Below, in pieces: positions 15,801-21,050 of a stretch of DNA of 21,050 nt. The number at the start of each line of letters is the position of its first letter. Within the stretch, counting starts at the first letter, position 1. Location of the stretch: contig JBEKSR010000099.1 in the NCBI GenBank assembly GCA_049516835.1, forward strand, positions 1 through 21,050, given 5' to 3'. Both the position numbers and the translations under genes were made by a program. Origin of the DNA: Fen-178 sp049516835. Its GTDB lineage: Bacteria > Acidobacteriota > Terriglobia > Bryobacterales > Bryobacteraceae. The notes below the pieces were generated by a model. The model searched no databases, had not been told where the DNA came from, and saw only the letters and a list, made by a program, of their open reading frames with translations.

Positions 15801-16347
15801 TCGCCGGGCCCTGGGTGAAATTGAAGGCGAGCCCGGAGCCGTTAGCCGGGCGGGCTCCAGGAGCCAGCGCGGCCAGGTTGACCGGGTTGCGGCCGTTCAG
15901 CTCCAGCATGTCGATCTGTTCGCGGGCGACCAGCGCTTCGCGAATGGCCGATTCGGTCTGCAGAGCTTGGGCCGAAGCCGTGACCTCGATGGTTTCCGTG
16001 GCGGCGCCGACCGCAAGCGTCACATCGACGCCCAACGCGGCGCTGGGGTCCAACTTGTTATGCGAGGACTCGAACTTCTTGAAGCCGGTCGCCTCGGCGG
16101 TTACGGTGTAGTAGCCGGCTGGAATATTGGTGACCGAGTAGACGCCGGTGTCGCTGGTGGTGGTGCGTCGTTCGGTACCCGTGTTATCGTTCTTGACCGT
16201 CACCTGCGCCTTGGGGACCACGGCGCCGGACGGGTCTTTAACAAACCCGGAAATTGAGCCTAGGTCCGATTGCGCGAAGGCTAGACCCGTGATGAGCAAC
16301 AACGTCAGCGCGAGAAACCCCGCGCGGCGAAAACACGCTTCGGTCAT
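12829..16347 (-). CDS. Large TonB-dependent receptor with N-terminal carboxypeptidase-regulatory-like domain
   Basis: This 1172-residue outer membrane beta-barrel protein belongs to the Oar-like type abundant in Acidobacteria. It has a signal peptide (FLALTLLLITGLAFAQ, cut after AFA). A CarboxypepD_reg-like beta-sandwich follows (about residues 28-110, GSISGFVKDPSGAVVPKAQV and GVYSVTNIPAGYYTVTAEA), then a plug-like region with IEVTASAQ, LNGRNPVNLAALAPG and AAYAAEYGRTSGAQIRILTR. The barrel makes up the rest and ends with LQLSLRFHF; the terminal Phe is the usual outer-membrane assembly signal. No typical TonB box is obvious. Such receptors are taken to bind and import oligosaccharides or other large nutrients. 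The ATG at 16347 has GAGGAG 7 nt upstream and is preferred over an in-frame ATG at 16389. Its terminator lies in the convergent gap. Confidence 0.9.
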   Translation of the reverse strand: MTEACFRRAGFLALTLLLITGLAFAQSDLGSISGFVKDPSGAVVPKAQVTVKNDNTGTERRTTTSDTGVYSVTNIPAGYYTVTAEATGFKKFESSHNKLDPSAALGVDVTLAVGAATETIEVTASAQALQTESAIREALVAREQIDMLELNGRNPVNLAALAPGARPANGSGLAFNFTQGPANFNGSRNPENLITYDGAPATRTRSNGTSLGAADVDSTQEVQILTAAYAAEYGRTSGAQIRILTRAGTQQFHGAAYEYVKNKIFNANTWTRNHTPDIPGLLPNTSVLPFQYNQFGYNVGGPFYIPNKFNKDKSKFFWYWGEEWVRYRYYDSAAWTVPTALMRTGNFSELLTNTPVNILGKVVQLVDPNTKVPIPGDMIPTQLLSPNGLGILKAYPKADVPVGSIGGSSNFYVTAKHPQNQRKDTLAADMNLTDKQRLQFRRMNYAFWEYQPLDGTPTETPKYFNRPNQTNSLDWVWTVSPSKVNELIATVSLDDVYIPVDTAHFLDRTSVGINYPYIFPAGKLIPTRIPTANITGLTGLNGGPYPSHSTGPIYTISDSFTWIRGNHTIKLGMYFEKSGENDNDEINVSACPTCTNNQNGQFTFTDTRSGAPSSGNGVANTAMGLFDSYSELGQRAYTIFRGASYEPYAQDSWKVSPKLTVNYGIRYTVIVPYHALWGNMIVFDPMLYDPSKAVSIDPKTGVVILTPGSDRYNGMVIPGSAWPDSGKGRFPEATAGTYDYLHRNGAYPDYFSHIRWGQWQPRAGIAYRINEKTVIRAGGGRFFTRLGVSDSIFMGGNPPFQPTANVTFGNADTPGGTSANVLPLTVTTQSRDFKNPEAWNWNFTVERELPIHAILTVGYVGRRGLHMQRESDINQPLPSVVAANPGVNLDALRPYKGYNSIRESDNVASSKYNGLQLSLNRRFTGGLLIGANYTYSKVMDDGSNQRDIIPDTYYAHNLWGPAEFDTRHIFIANVLYQLPFFKNTATLTGKLLGGWQVSALIQYQSGTPTNIGRSTDYVGVGLDGSLGTGSIGQFWVYNGSSLDYQKTMAHNSGNSDSNWWIYPFNEAGCPPAGGAGCTLKWSAPPAGTFNHQTGIRDMIYNPGFENWNMGLFKDFKIREALGFQFRAEAYDVFNHPNWNGVGTDPSNLTTFLKVTGKSNDVRNLQLSLRFHF

Positions 16348-16410
16348 TTGTATCTCCTCGTTTCGAATTGAGAACAGAATCTCCGGCATGCACCCCTGGT
16401 GCTCCGGAGC

Positions 16411-16440
16411 TCTGGCGAATGTTGGCGAATGCCGGCGGAT
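16411..16440. repeat. Three tandem 10-bp repeats, next to a palindrome
   Basis: TCTGGCGAAT, GTTGGCGAAT and GCCGGCGGAT follow each other directly, sharing a GGCGAAT core (the third copy has GGCGGAT). GCTCCGGAGC abuts them on the left. The spacing of one helical turn, 64-93 bp upstream of the receptor start, fits a regulator binding site. Confidence 0.45.
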
Positions 16441-16588
16441 ACGCCACCCCGTCCCGTGACGGCAGGATGACCCCGTTCCAGCCTACCCACACCAAAACCT
16501 GCTACCTCTGACATTTTTACTTACCACCCAAACTGCGAGCCTGGATACGATTTACCACAAATCTAGGGGCAAGTCCAGCGCAGAAGCC

Positions 16589-16613
16589 AAAACGGGCCTG
16601 CGTGGAGGCCCGT
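16589..16613 (-). terminator. Intrinsic terminator of the GH38-like gene
   Basis: Read on the minus strand: ACGGGCC, 8-nt loop, GGCCCGT, then TTTTGG. The stem is a perfect 7 bp and GC-rich with a short T run, starting 73 nt after the stop codon of the gene at 16687. Confidence 0.65.
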
Positions 16614-16686
16614 CGCCGGGCACGGCCGATGGCGCCGGCTTCCCGGAGCGAGCCCCAGGTCCGCGCGAAAGAACGCCGTCCGGAAA

Positions 16687-18777
16687 TCAAGCACCTACGC
16701 GGAAGCGGAAGCACATGTTCTCCCCAAACCATTGGATGTAATTCGTCCCCCAAGCATTGTTGAAAAGGCTGAAATGGAAGCCTTTCGACAGATCCGGTTG
16801 CTCCTTTGAGAAATTCAGCGGGGATCTCACGCCTAGCGCAACCAGCGGCGCGTCCAGCGTGTCGATTCTGAGTGCGCCATGGGCGTCGGCATAACGCAGC
16901 CCTTCGAGAACTGCATGCATCGCCCGGCTTCCCCCCGCTACCACGTCCAGGGGTGAGATCCGGCTGCCGGACTTGTCCAACGTCCACCCCCGCTGTTCGA
17001 GCGCCACGGGCTGGAAACTGAGCCAGAGCGCCTCCGGCATCCGGTTGGCCGGTTTTCCAAACCAAGAGAAGTCAATCTCGACGGTGGGCTCCCCATCGGG
17101 CAGGAACAGGACGAGGTACATCGTTCGAGGCCACGCCACTCTTCCCGATTTCTCGGCCGCGGCGTCCCGGACTTCGAGCCGCGCCACGATGCGCTGGCCC
17201 TGGGCGTCGCTGCTTCGCCAGCTTTCCGCGAGAGTTGGAACCCAGGTGCGGCTCTGCGCGCCGAAACGCTCGATGTTCGGCTTGCCGAAATCCTTTGGCG
17301 CCCAATCGGCGTGGCTTTTCAGATAGGCCTCGAAGAAGCGGTCGTAATCGTCCTTCGACAGCGTCTGGTAGGCGAACAGGGCCAGCGGCTGCTGCGGTGA
17401 TGCCCAATCGCGGCCCGTTTCTCTGTTGCGTAGCCGGCAGATCGCGCCGGTCCGCGCATCGAGCGCGATGGTGAAATGCCTGGTCTCGACCGGCTCGCCG
17501 CCCGCGTACCGTTCCATTCCTTCCGTCGCCGGGACTAGAGGCTCCAGCGCGCGCAGCCGTTCGCCAGCCTCCGCGCGCAGGGGCGCGGGCAACGCGGCGA
17601 TCGCATCGGAGAGGTGACGCCGCTTTTCAACCCAGCTCGACACCACCACTTTGTACTTGGGTGTGTCGAGCATAGGCTCGAGGTCGCGCGGCGTGTAGTG
17701 ATCGAAATCGAGCCACGTCTTGGTGTCCGTGCCCCAGGTGTGCTCCACCGCCAGCAGCAGGCTGCGCAAGAGCGTGAGATCGGTGGCGTCACCCTGGCGA
17801 AACCTGGCTTGCGCGATCCACTGACGCCGGAGCCGCGCGAGCTCCAGATAGCGGGCCACCTTCAGAGGGTCGCTGGCCACGCCGTAGATCCAGGTGTCCC
17901 CGATCTCTTGCGTGACCACCGGCAGCCGGCTGCGGTACGGCTCGACCGCGTTAGCGATGGCGGTCAGGTCGCAAGCGGTGATTTTGGCTTCGGGGAACCG
18001 CTGGCGCAGGCCGGAGTAGATGCTCCGGATCTCGTCGAGCGAATGCGGTCCGGCGTTGTCGTTGGCCACTTCAAGATCTACGGCCAAGTCCGTCCCCGGG
18101 ATCTGGACCACGCCGCCATACTCTTTGTGATGGTACATGACGACCAGCGAACGGCCGTCCGGCTCCTTCCAAACGAAGAGCGGCGGAACGTCCGGCGGGG
18201 TGCTGGCGGAATTCACGCCGATATCCAACAGTTTCACGCCTTGTTCGGCCAAGGGACCGATGACGGCTCGGGTATGCCCGGGCACATCGGTCATTTTGGC
18301 CCCGGTGGTGGTGTGCTGGAACCGCCGGTCGAGCGATTGCGACAGCCCCACGGCGGCCGCAATCATGGAGCGGTCCATGAGCTCGGTCTGCCAAGTGAAC
18401 GGCAGAGCATGCCACGCGATATCCCCCGCCGCAATCGCCTGCTCCATGCGTTTCCGCTCCGGGCCGGCGGCCTGCTCGAGGTACTCATAGAGGAGCCAGG
18501 AACCGGTGGTCCAAACGTAACGGTCCGCTCCCGATCGCCGCAGCACGGCTGCCATCTGAATCGCCCGTGGAAAGTACTCCTCGAAGTATTTGCGGATGAC
18601 GTTAGCTTCCGTGTCGACAAAGCCCACGTCCAGATGGCACTTGAAGGCCACCAGGACGCGCCGGACCTGGGGCTCGGGGGCGGGCGATGCGGCAACCCGG
18701 AGGGCCATGGCCCCAGGAGTGAGCGTCCCGAAGGCGCCGGCGGCAATCAAGTCCCCGACAAACGTACGTCGTTTCAT
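16687..18777 (-). CDS. Exported DUF5054-like protein with GH38-like catalytic domain
   Basis: This 696-residue protein looks like the DUF5054 family, whose N-terminal half resembles the alpha-mannosidase (GH38) barrel. The landmarks are FKCHLDVGFVDTE (46-58) at the place of the GH38 HxDxGW metal site, YVWTTGSWLLYEYLE, GDIAWHALPFTWQTELMD, TDVPGHTR and EIGDTWIYGVASDP. The C-terminal half (from about residue 430) is a beta-rich region with DARTGAICRLRNRETGRDW and YFEAYLK-like stretches. A hydrophobic N-terminus after MKRRTF suggests export, possibly through Tat. H48 and D50 are the likely metal ligands, with a second Asp/His near the DVPGH motif; hydrolysis of alpha-mannosides is a family-based inference, not shown. 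The ATG at 18777 has GGGGA 8 nt upstream. Divergent from the regulator-like gene at 19010. Confidence 0.8.
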   Translation of the reverse strand: MKRRTFVGDLIAAGAFGTLTPGAMALRVAASPAPEPQVRRVLVAFKCHLDVGFVDTEANVIRKYFEEYFPRAIQMAAVLRRSGADRYVWTTGSWLLYEYLEQAAGPERKRMEQAIAAGDIAWHALPFTWQTELMDRSMIAAAVGLSQSLDRRFQHTTTGAKMTDVPGHTRAVIGPLAEQGVKLLDIGVNSASTPPDVPPLFVWKEPDGRSLVVMYHHKEYGGVVQIPGTDLAVDLEVANDNAGPHSLDEIRSIYSGLRQRFPEAKITACDLTAIANAVEPYRSRLPVVTQEIGDTWIYGVASDPLKVARYLELARLRRQWIAQARFRQGDATDLTLLRSLLLAVEHTWGTDTKTWLDFDHYTPRDLEPMLDTPKYKVVVSSWVEKRRHLSDAIAALPAPLRAEAGERLRALEPLVPATEGMERYAGGEPVETRHFTIALDARTGAICRLRNRETGRDWASPQQPLALFAYQTLSKDDYDRFFEAYLKSHADWAPKDFGKPNIERFGAQSRTWVPTLAESWRSSDAQGQRIVARLEVRDAAAEKSGRVAWPRTMYLVLFLPDGEPTVEIDFSWFGKPANRMPEALWLSFQPVALEQRGWTLDKSGSRISPLDVVAGGSRAMHAVLEGLRYADAHGALRIDTLDAPLVALGVRSPLNFSKEQPDLSKGFHFSLFNNAWGTNYIQWFGENMCFRFRVGA

Positions 18778-18838
18778 CGCGCGGTCCCCTGTTGGTTGCG
18801 TCCTGGCCTATTCTGCGCGGCAAGTGACTGAAAACAAA

Positions 18839-18856
18839 GTTAAATTTACTGTTAAC
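18839..18856. promoter_or_regulatory. AT-rich palindrome 1 (TTTACTGTTAA core)
   Basis: GTTAAATTTACTGTTAAC holds a GTTAA/TTAAC inverted repeat (5-bp arms) and within it the core TTTACTGTTAA (18845-18855), nearly identical in form to the core at 18981. It lies about 62 bp upstream of the GH38-like gene start, in an unusually AT-rich patch. Confidence 0.45.
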
Positions 18857-18964
18857 CACGGCGATCGTCCAGTTGGCCAGCAGGAGTCGGTAGCATTGGC
18901 CTGCAACCGTTGCCAAGATGTTTGGAACGCGAAGGATGCGGGGCGGTGCCGAACTACGCGGCGT

Positions 18965-18993
18965 TTGCGGCAGGGAGAGATTTACAGTAAAAT
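18965..18993 (+). promoter_or_regulatory. Predicted sigma-70 promoter of the membrane regulator-like gene with overlapping palindrome 2
   Basis: TTGCGG at 18965-18970 and TAAAAT at 18988-18993 are separated by exactly 17 bp, giving a start near 19000, about 10 nt upstream of the ATG at 19010. The perfect 11-bp palindrome TTTACAGTAAA (18981-18991) covers the end of the spacer and most of the -10 box, as expected for a repressor operator. Confidence 0.55.
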
Positions 18994-19009
18994 AGATCGA
19001 CTTCGTGAG

Positions 19010-20308
19010 ATGGTGCTCCGCATGCCAGAGGCTATGATCCCGGCGGATGTTTTGACCGGTGCCGAGAAGCGGGAGTTGGCGCTGCGTGTCGTGAAGAGCC
19101 AGGTATTCGCCGGTTCGCACGCACTCCGCGCTTTTCTGCTCTATGTCGTGGAGCAAGCGGTTTCCGGAACGCCGGAAAACATCAAAGAGCAGCGTATCGG
19201 GTCCGAGGCCCTGGGCCGCAGGCCGGATTACGATCCCTTGGTGGACAATATCGTCCGCGTCCAGGCTCACGAACTGCGCCACAGACTGGAAAAGTACTTC
19301 AGCACCGAAGGGGCTGGCGAACCGGTCGTCGTTTCGATCCCAAAAGGCAGTTATGTGCCGGAGTTTAAGGTCCGCATGCCTTCAGCCGCGGCCGGCCAGC
19401 AGGGGACCAGCTCCCGGCAAAAAGCTCCGCTTTCGGCTTGGGGACCGTGGGTTGTGGCCGGAGCCTTGGCGCTCGCGCTGGCGGTGGTGATCGCCAGGGG
19501 CCGCGGCCCTTCTACACCGCTCGCGCAACCCCAGCCGGCCGCCATACGCGATTTCTGGGGACCGTTCTTCCGAAAATCGGGCCAGGAACTGCTGGTGGTC
19601 ACGGCAGATTCCAGTTTCGCGCTTTGGCAGGATGTCACCGGGCGAGACCTGAACTTGGCCGACTATCTCAATCGAAGATACCTTCAGATGGACCCGGCGG
19701 ATCCGAAACTGCGCGAAATCGCGGCCCGCCGCTACACGAGCCCCGCGGACCTGAACCTGGCGTTGCGCTTCATGGAGATTAGCAGAGGCTTTGGAGGCCG
19801 GCTCAACCTTCAGTACGCCCGGAATATCAGCATACGCGACCTGCGCGAGACCAATGCCATCCTCATTGGCAGCCGCCGCTCGAACCCATGGGTCGAGTTG
19901 TTTGAGGGCCGCATGAACTTCGTCCTCACGCGCGACCCGCAGTCGGGAGCCCCGGTATTCCAGAACAAGTCGCCGCAAGCCGGTGAGCCCGCCACCTTCG
20001 GCATGCCCAGCATGTTCGATGTCGAGGTGAGCGAACAACGGCAGGTAGACGCCTACGCGCTGGTGGCCATGGTGCCGAATCCCTCCGAGTCGGGGTCCGT
20101 GGTGATCGTCGAGGGCTTGACCATGGAAGGCACCGAAGCCGCCGGAGAGACCGTGGCGAATCCCCAGTGGCTGGGCGCGCTGCTGAGCCACATCGGGCAC
20201 AAAACCGGCAGCCCGGTGCAGCCATTCGAAGCTCTCCTCAAGCTGACCTCCGTTCCCGGGGGTTACGTCAATTCCAGGGTGATCGCCTTCCGCAATTCAC
20301 GGAAGTAG
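19010..20308 (+). CDS. Single-pass membrane protein with acidobacterial regulator-like N-terminal domain
   Basis: About 432 residues. The N-terminal domain (about 12-120) contains SHALRAFLLYVVEQAVSG, IKEQRIGSEALGR, DYDPLVDNIVRVQAHELRHR and VVSIPKGSYVPEF. I know this block from many acidobacterial proteins, where it precedes TolB-like, TPR or unknown domains; its fold resembles winged-helix response-type domains, but DNA binding is an inference. A linker leads to one transmembrane helix (WGPWVVAGALALALAVVIA, about 144-162). The C-terminal roughly 270 residues (AIRDFWGPFFRKSGQELLVV, then SRRSNPWVELFEGRMNF) would lie outside the membrane and match no domain I can name. The layout is that of ToxR/CadC-like one-component regulators. 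The ATG at 19010 follows a predicted promoter; an ATG at 19022 is the alternative. The open frame back to 18590 overlaps the opposite gene and is not used. Confidence 0.75.
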   Translation: MVLRMPEAMIPADVLTGAEKRELALRVVKSQVFAGSHALRAFLLYVVEQAVSGTPENIKEQRIGSEALGRRPDYDPLVDNIVRVQAHELRHRLEKYFSTEGAGEPVVVSIPKGSYVPEFKVRMPSAAAGQQGTSSRQKAPLSAWGPWVVAGALALALAVVIARGRGPSTPLAQPQPAAIRDFWGPFFRKSGQELLVVTADSSFALWQDVTGRDLNLADYLNRRYLQMDPADPKLREIAARRYTSPADLNLALRFMEISRGFGGRLNLQYARNISIRDLRETNAILIGSRRSNPWVELFEGRMNFVLTRDPQSGAPVFQNKSPQAGEPATFGMPSMFDVEVSEQRQVDAYALVAMVPNPSESGSVVIVEGLTMEGTEAAGETVANPQWLGALLSHIGHKTGSPVQPFEALLKLTSVPGGYVNSRVIAFRNSRK

Positions 20309-20357
20309 CCTGTCCCATCTCTGAACAGTTCGTCCCATCCCCGGACACGGCGCCGTG

Positions 20358-20399
20358 GCGCCGGGCCCAGAGGGCACCCCCTTGCCATCGGCGCTTTTT
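20358..20399 (+). terminator. Possible intrinsic terminator after the regulator-like gene
   Basis: GCGCCG (20358-20363) can pair with CGGCGC (20389-20394), followed directly by TTTTT. The 25-nt loop contains a weak inner GGCA/TGCC stem. It starts 50 nt after the stop at 20308. Confidence 0.4.
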
Positions 20400-20452
20400 G
20401 GTGTTTCCAGCGGCACATCACGTGCTCAGATTTTTTCCACACGGAGGTGTCC

Positions 20453-20890
20453 ATGCCCAAGAAAGAACGCGTGCGCGAACCTCTCTCTGCTCTGCCCACG
20501 CCTGAATACCTCATCCAGCGGACGGAAGCCGGGTGGAAATTGGCAGCGCTCGAATGGGAGCGCAATGCCAAGGCCGAAGGCGCCGCGCCGCCAACCTATG
20601 TCGAGGAGATCCCCTACGGCCTCCAGGTGTCCGATGACTGCGCGGGGCTGGTCGAGAGCCCGTCCGAGAGTCAGGCGATCATTCTCGCCCTGGACATGAT
20701 CGTCGAGGACCACCGGCTCTCGCGGGTAGCCGATGAGCTGAACCAGCGCGGATACCTTACCCGCGACAAGAAACCGTGGACCCCCAGTGCTCTCTTCAAG
20801 CTGCTGCCGCGGATGATCGAGGTCGGCCCGCGCGTCTTTGCCAGTGAAGAGTGGATGACCCGCCGCCAGCGCCTCCCCAAGGTAGTGTGA
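20453..20890 (+). CDS. Small orphan Recombinase-domain-like protein
   Basis: This 145-residue protein has a highly charged N-terminus (MPKKERVREP). Its middle and end resemble the Recombinase domain that follows the catalytic domain in large serine recombinases: IPYGLQVSDDCAGLVESPSE, then SRVADELNQRGYLTRDKKPW and TPSALFKLLPRM. In those enzymes a PYGY...L.....E...I block precedes a helix-turn-helix of the form IA-LN-RG-PT-RG-W-P-TV. The catalytic resolvase domain with its Ser is absent and no room for it exists upstream, so it cannot cut DNA by that chemistry. A DNA-binding regulator or a recombinase partner is a guess. The ATG at 20453 has GGAGGT 4 nt upstream (20443-20448); an in-frame GTG at 20447 lies within that site. 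Followed at 134 nt by the start of another gene. Confidence 0.6.
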   Translation: MPKKERVREPLSALPTPEYLIQRTEAGWKLAALEWERNAKAEGAAPPTYVEEIPYGLQVSDDCAGLVESPSESQAIILALDMIVEDHRLSRVADELNQRGYLTRDKKPWTPSALFKLLPRMIEVGPRVFASEEWMTRRQRLPKVV

Positions 20891-20938
20891 AGCTGGCCTG
20901 CGCCTGGCTTGTGCCGGACCGGGTTGAAGCAAGCTAGT

Positions 20939-20955
20939 CAAGGGCTTTGCCCTTG
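20939..20955. other. Short perfect hairpin CAAGGGC-TTT-GCCCTTG
   Basis: Seven perfect base pairs with a TTT loop, 49 nt after the orphan Recombinase-like gene. The following bases (GTATCCCTGG) give no T run, so it is at best a weak terminator or an RNA processing signal. Confidence 0.45.
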
Positions 20956-20977
20956 GTATCCCTGGCAGGTGCTCGGG

Positions 20978-21034
20978 AGGCGTTCATCGCATAAACTTCC
21001 AGGTAGTGAGCTTGGAGGACAGCGATGAACGCCT
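20978..21034 (+). promoter_or_regulatory. Perfect 13-bp inverted repeat that encloses a ribosome binding site and buries a start codon
   Basis: AGGCGTTCATCGC (20978-20990) and GCGATGAACGCCT (21022-21034) are exact complements with a 31-nt loop. The ribosome binding site GGAGGA (21014-21019) lies in the loop, and the ATG at 21025 lies inside the right arm. In RNA the stem would cover the start codon, and the stem is followed by TTTTACC, which also has the form of an attenuator. Confidence 0.6.
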
Positions 21035-21050
21035 TTTACCAACACCACCA
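21025..21050 (+). CDS. Start of an unknown protein, cut by the window end
   Basis: ATG AAC GCC TTT TAC CAA CAC CAC runs to the edge (MNAFYQHH), with GGAGGA 5 nt upstream of the ATG. Only eight residues are visible, so no function can be given. Its start codon lies in the right arm of a perfect inverted repeat, and it is on the same strand as the orphan Recombinase-like gene, 134 nt downstream of it. Confidence 0.5.

Larger units (their letters stand above)
16348..16686. other. Intergenic region upstream of the TonB receptor gene
   Basis: No gene is seen here. On the minus strand, near the receptor start, lie a ribosome binding site (GAGGAG), a perfect palindrome GCTCCGGAGC at 16401-16410, and three 10-bp direct repeats at 16411-16440. 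Further out is an AT-richer patch (16513-16562) and the terminator of the next gene (16589-16613). The receptor's promoter probably lies between 16440 and 16588, but I could not fix its boxes. Confidence 0.5.

Noticed and set aside
12835..16257. A 1140-codon open frame on the plus strand opposite the TonB receptor
   Set aside because: The receptor on the minus strand has a signal peptide, clear domains and a terminal Phe. The antisense frame has no recognisable domain, and long antisense frames are expected in GC-rich genes with biased third positions.
18590..19009. N-terminal extension of the regulator-like frame
   Set aside because: It overlaps the start of the GH38-like gene and crosses the predicted promoter at 18965-18993. 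The conserved domain begins after residue 12 of the shorter form.
20312..20340. Two GTCCCATC direct repeats after the regulator-like gene
   Set aside because: Two 8-mers about 20 bp apart in a C-rich stretch; too little to support an attachment site or an element end.

Overview
The window reads as chromosomal DNA of a GC-rich acidobacterium, most like the Solibacter/Bryobacteraceae group. This is inferred from gene content, not from a search. The evidence is a very large carboxypeptidase-regulatory-fold TonB-dependent receptor, a secreted VWFA-related protein of the acidobacterial type, a Tat-exported Gfo/Idh/MocA oxidoreductase, a DUF5054-like (GH38-like) protein, and a membrane-anchored regulator-like protein whose N-terminal domain I associate with Acidobacteria. 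No rRNA, tRNA or CRISPR array was seen.

Layout. 1-440 (-): 5' part of a TMTC-like membrane protein, divergent from 486-2117 (+), a GT39/ArnT-like glycosyltransferase. 2126-3982 (-): selB. 4186-5313 (+): HpnI/ceramide-glucosyltransferase-like GT2/GT21 enzyme, followed closely by an exported M20 peptidase (5335-6726), which converges with a ROK sugar kinase. The ROK gene lies downstream of a RhaT-like sugar transporter in a minus-strand operon (8702 to 6723). Divergent from that operon is the Gfo/Idh/MocA oxidoreductase (8805-10199). 10242-10762 is a decayed ISL3-family insertion with a large internal transposase deletion. It sits directly before a VWA-like secreted protein (10805-12532) whose base composition looks less GC-rich than its neighbours. 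A hairpin-dense convergent gap (12533-12828) separates this from the TonB-dependent receptor (12829-16347, -). Upstream of the receptor lies the exported GH38-like protein (16687-18777, -). Divergent from that is a single-pass membrane regulator-like protein (about 19010-20308, +). The right end holds a small orphan Recombinase-domain-like protein (20453-20890, +) and the first codons of another gene at 21025.

Working together. From 6.7 to 20.3 kb the genes fit carbohydrate scavenging: outer-membrane uptake, glycoside processing outside the cytoplasm, sugar import, phosphorylation and oxidation. The substrate cannot be read from sequence. The most interesting regulatory signals are (i) two TTTAC-N-GTAAA-like palindromes in the divergent gap before the membrane regulator, one of them overlapping a good promoter, and (ii) a perfect 13-bp inverted repeat at the right edge that buries the start codon of the last gene, just downstream of the orphan Recombinase-like gene.
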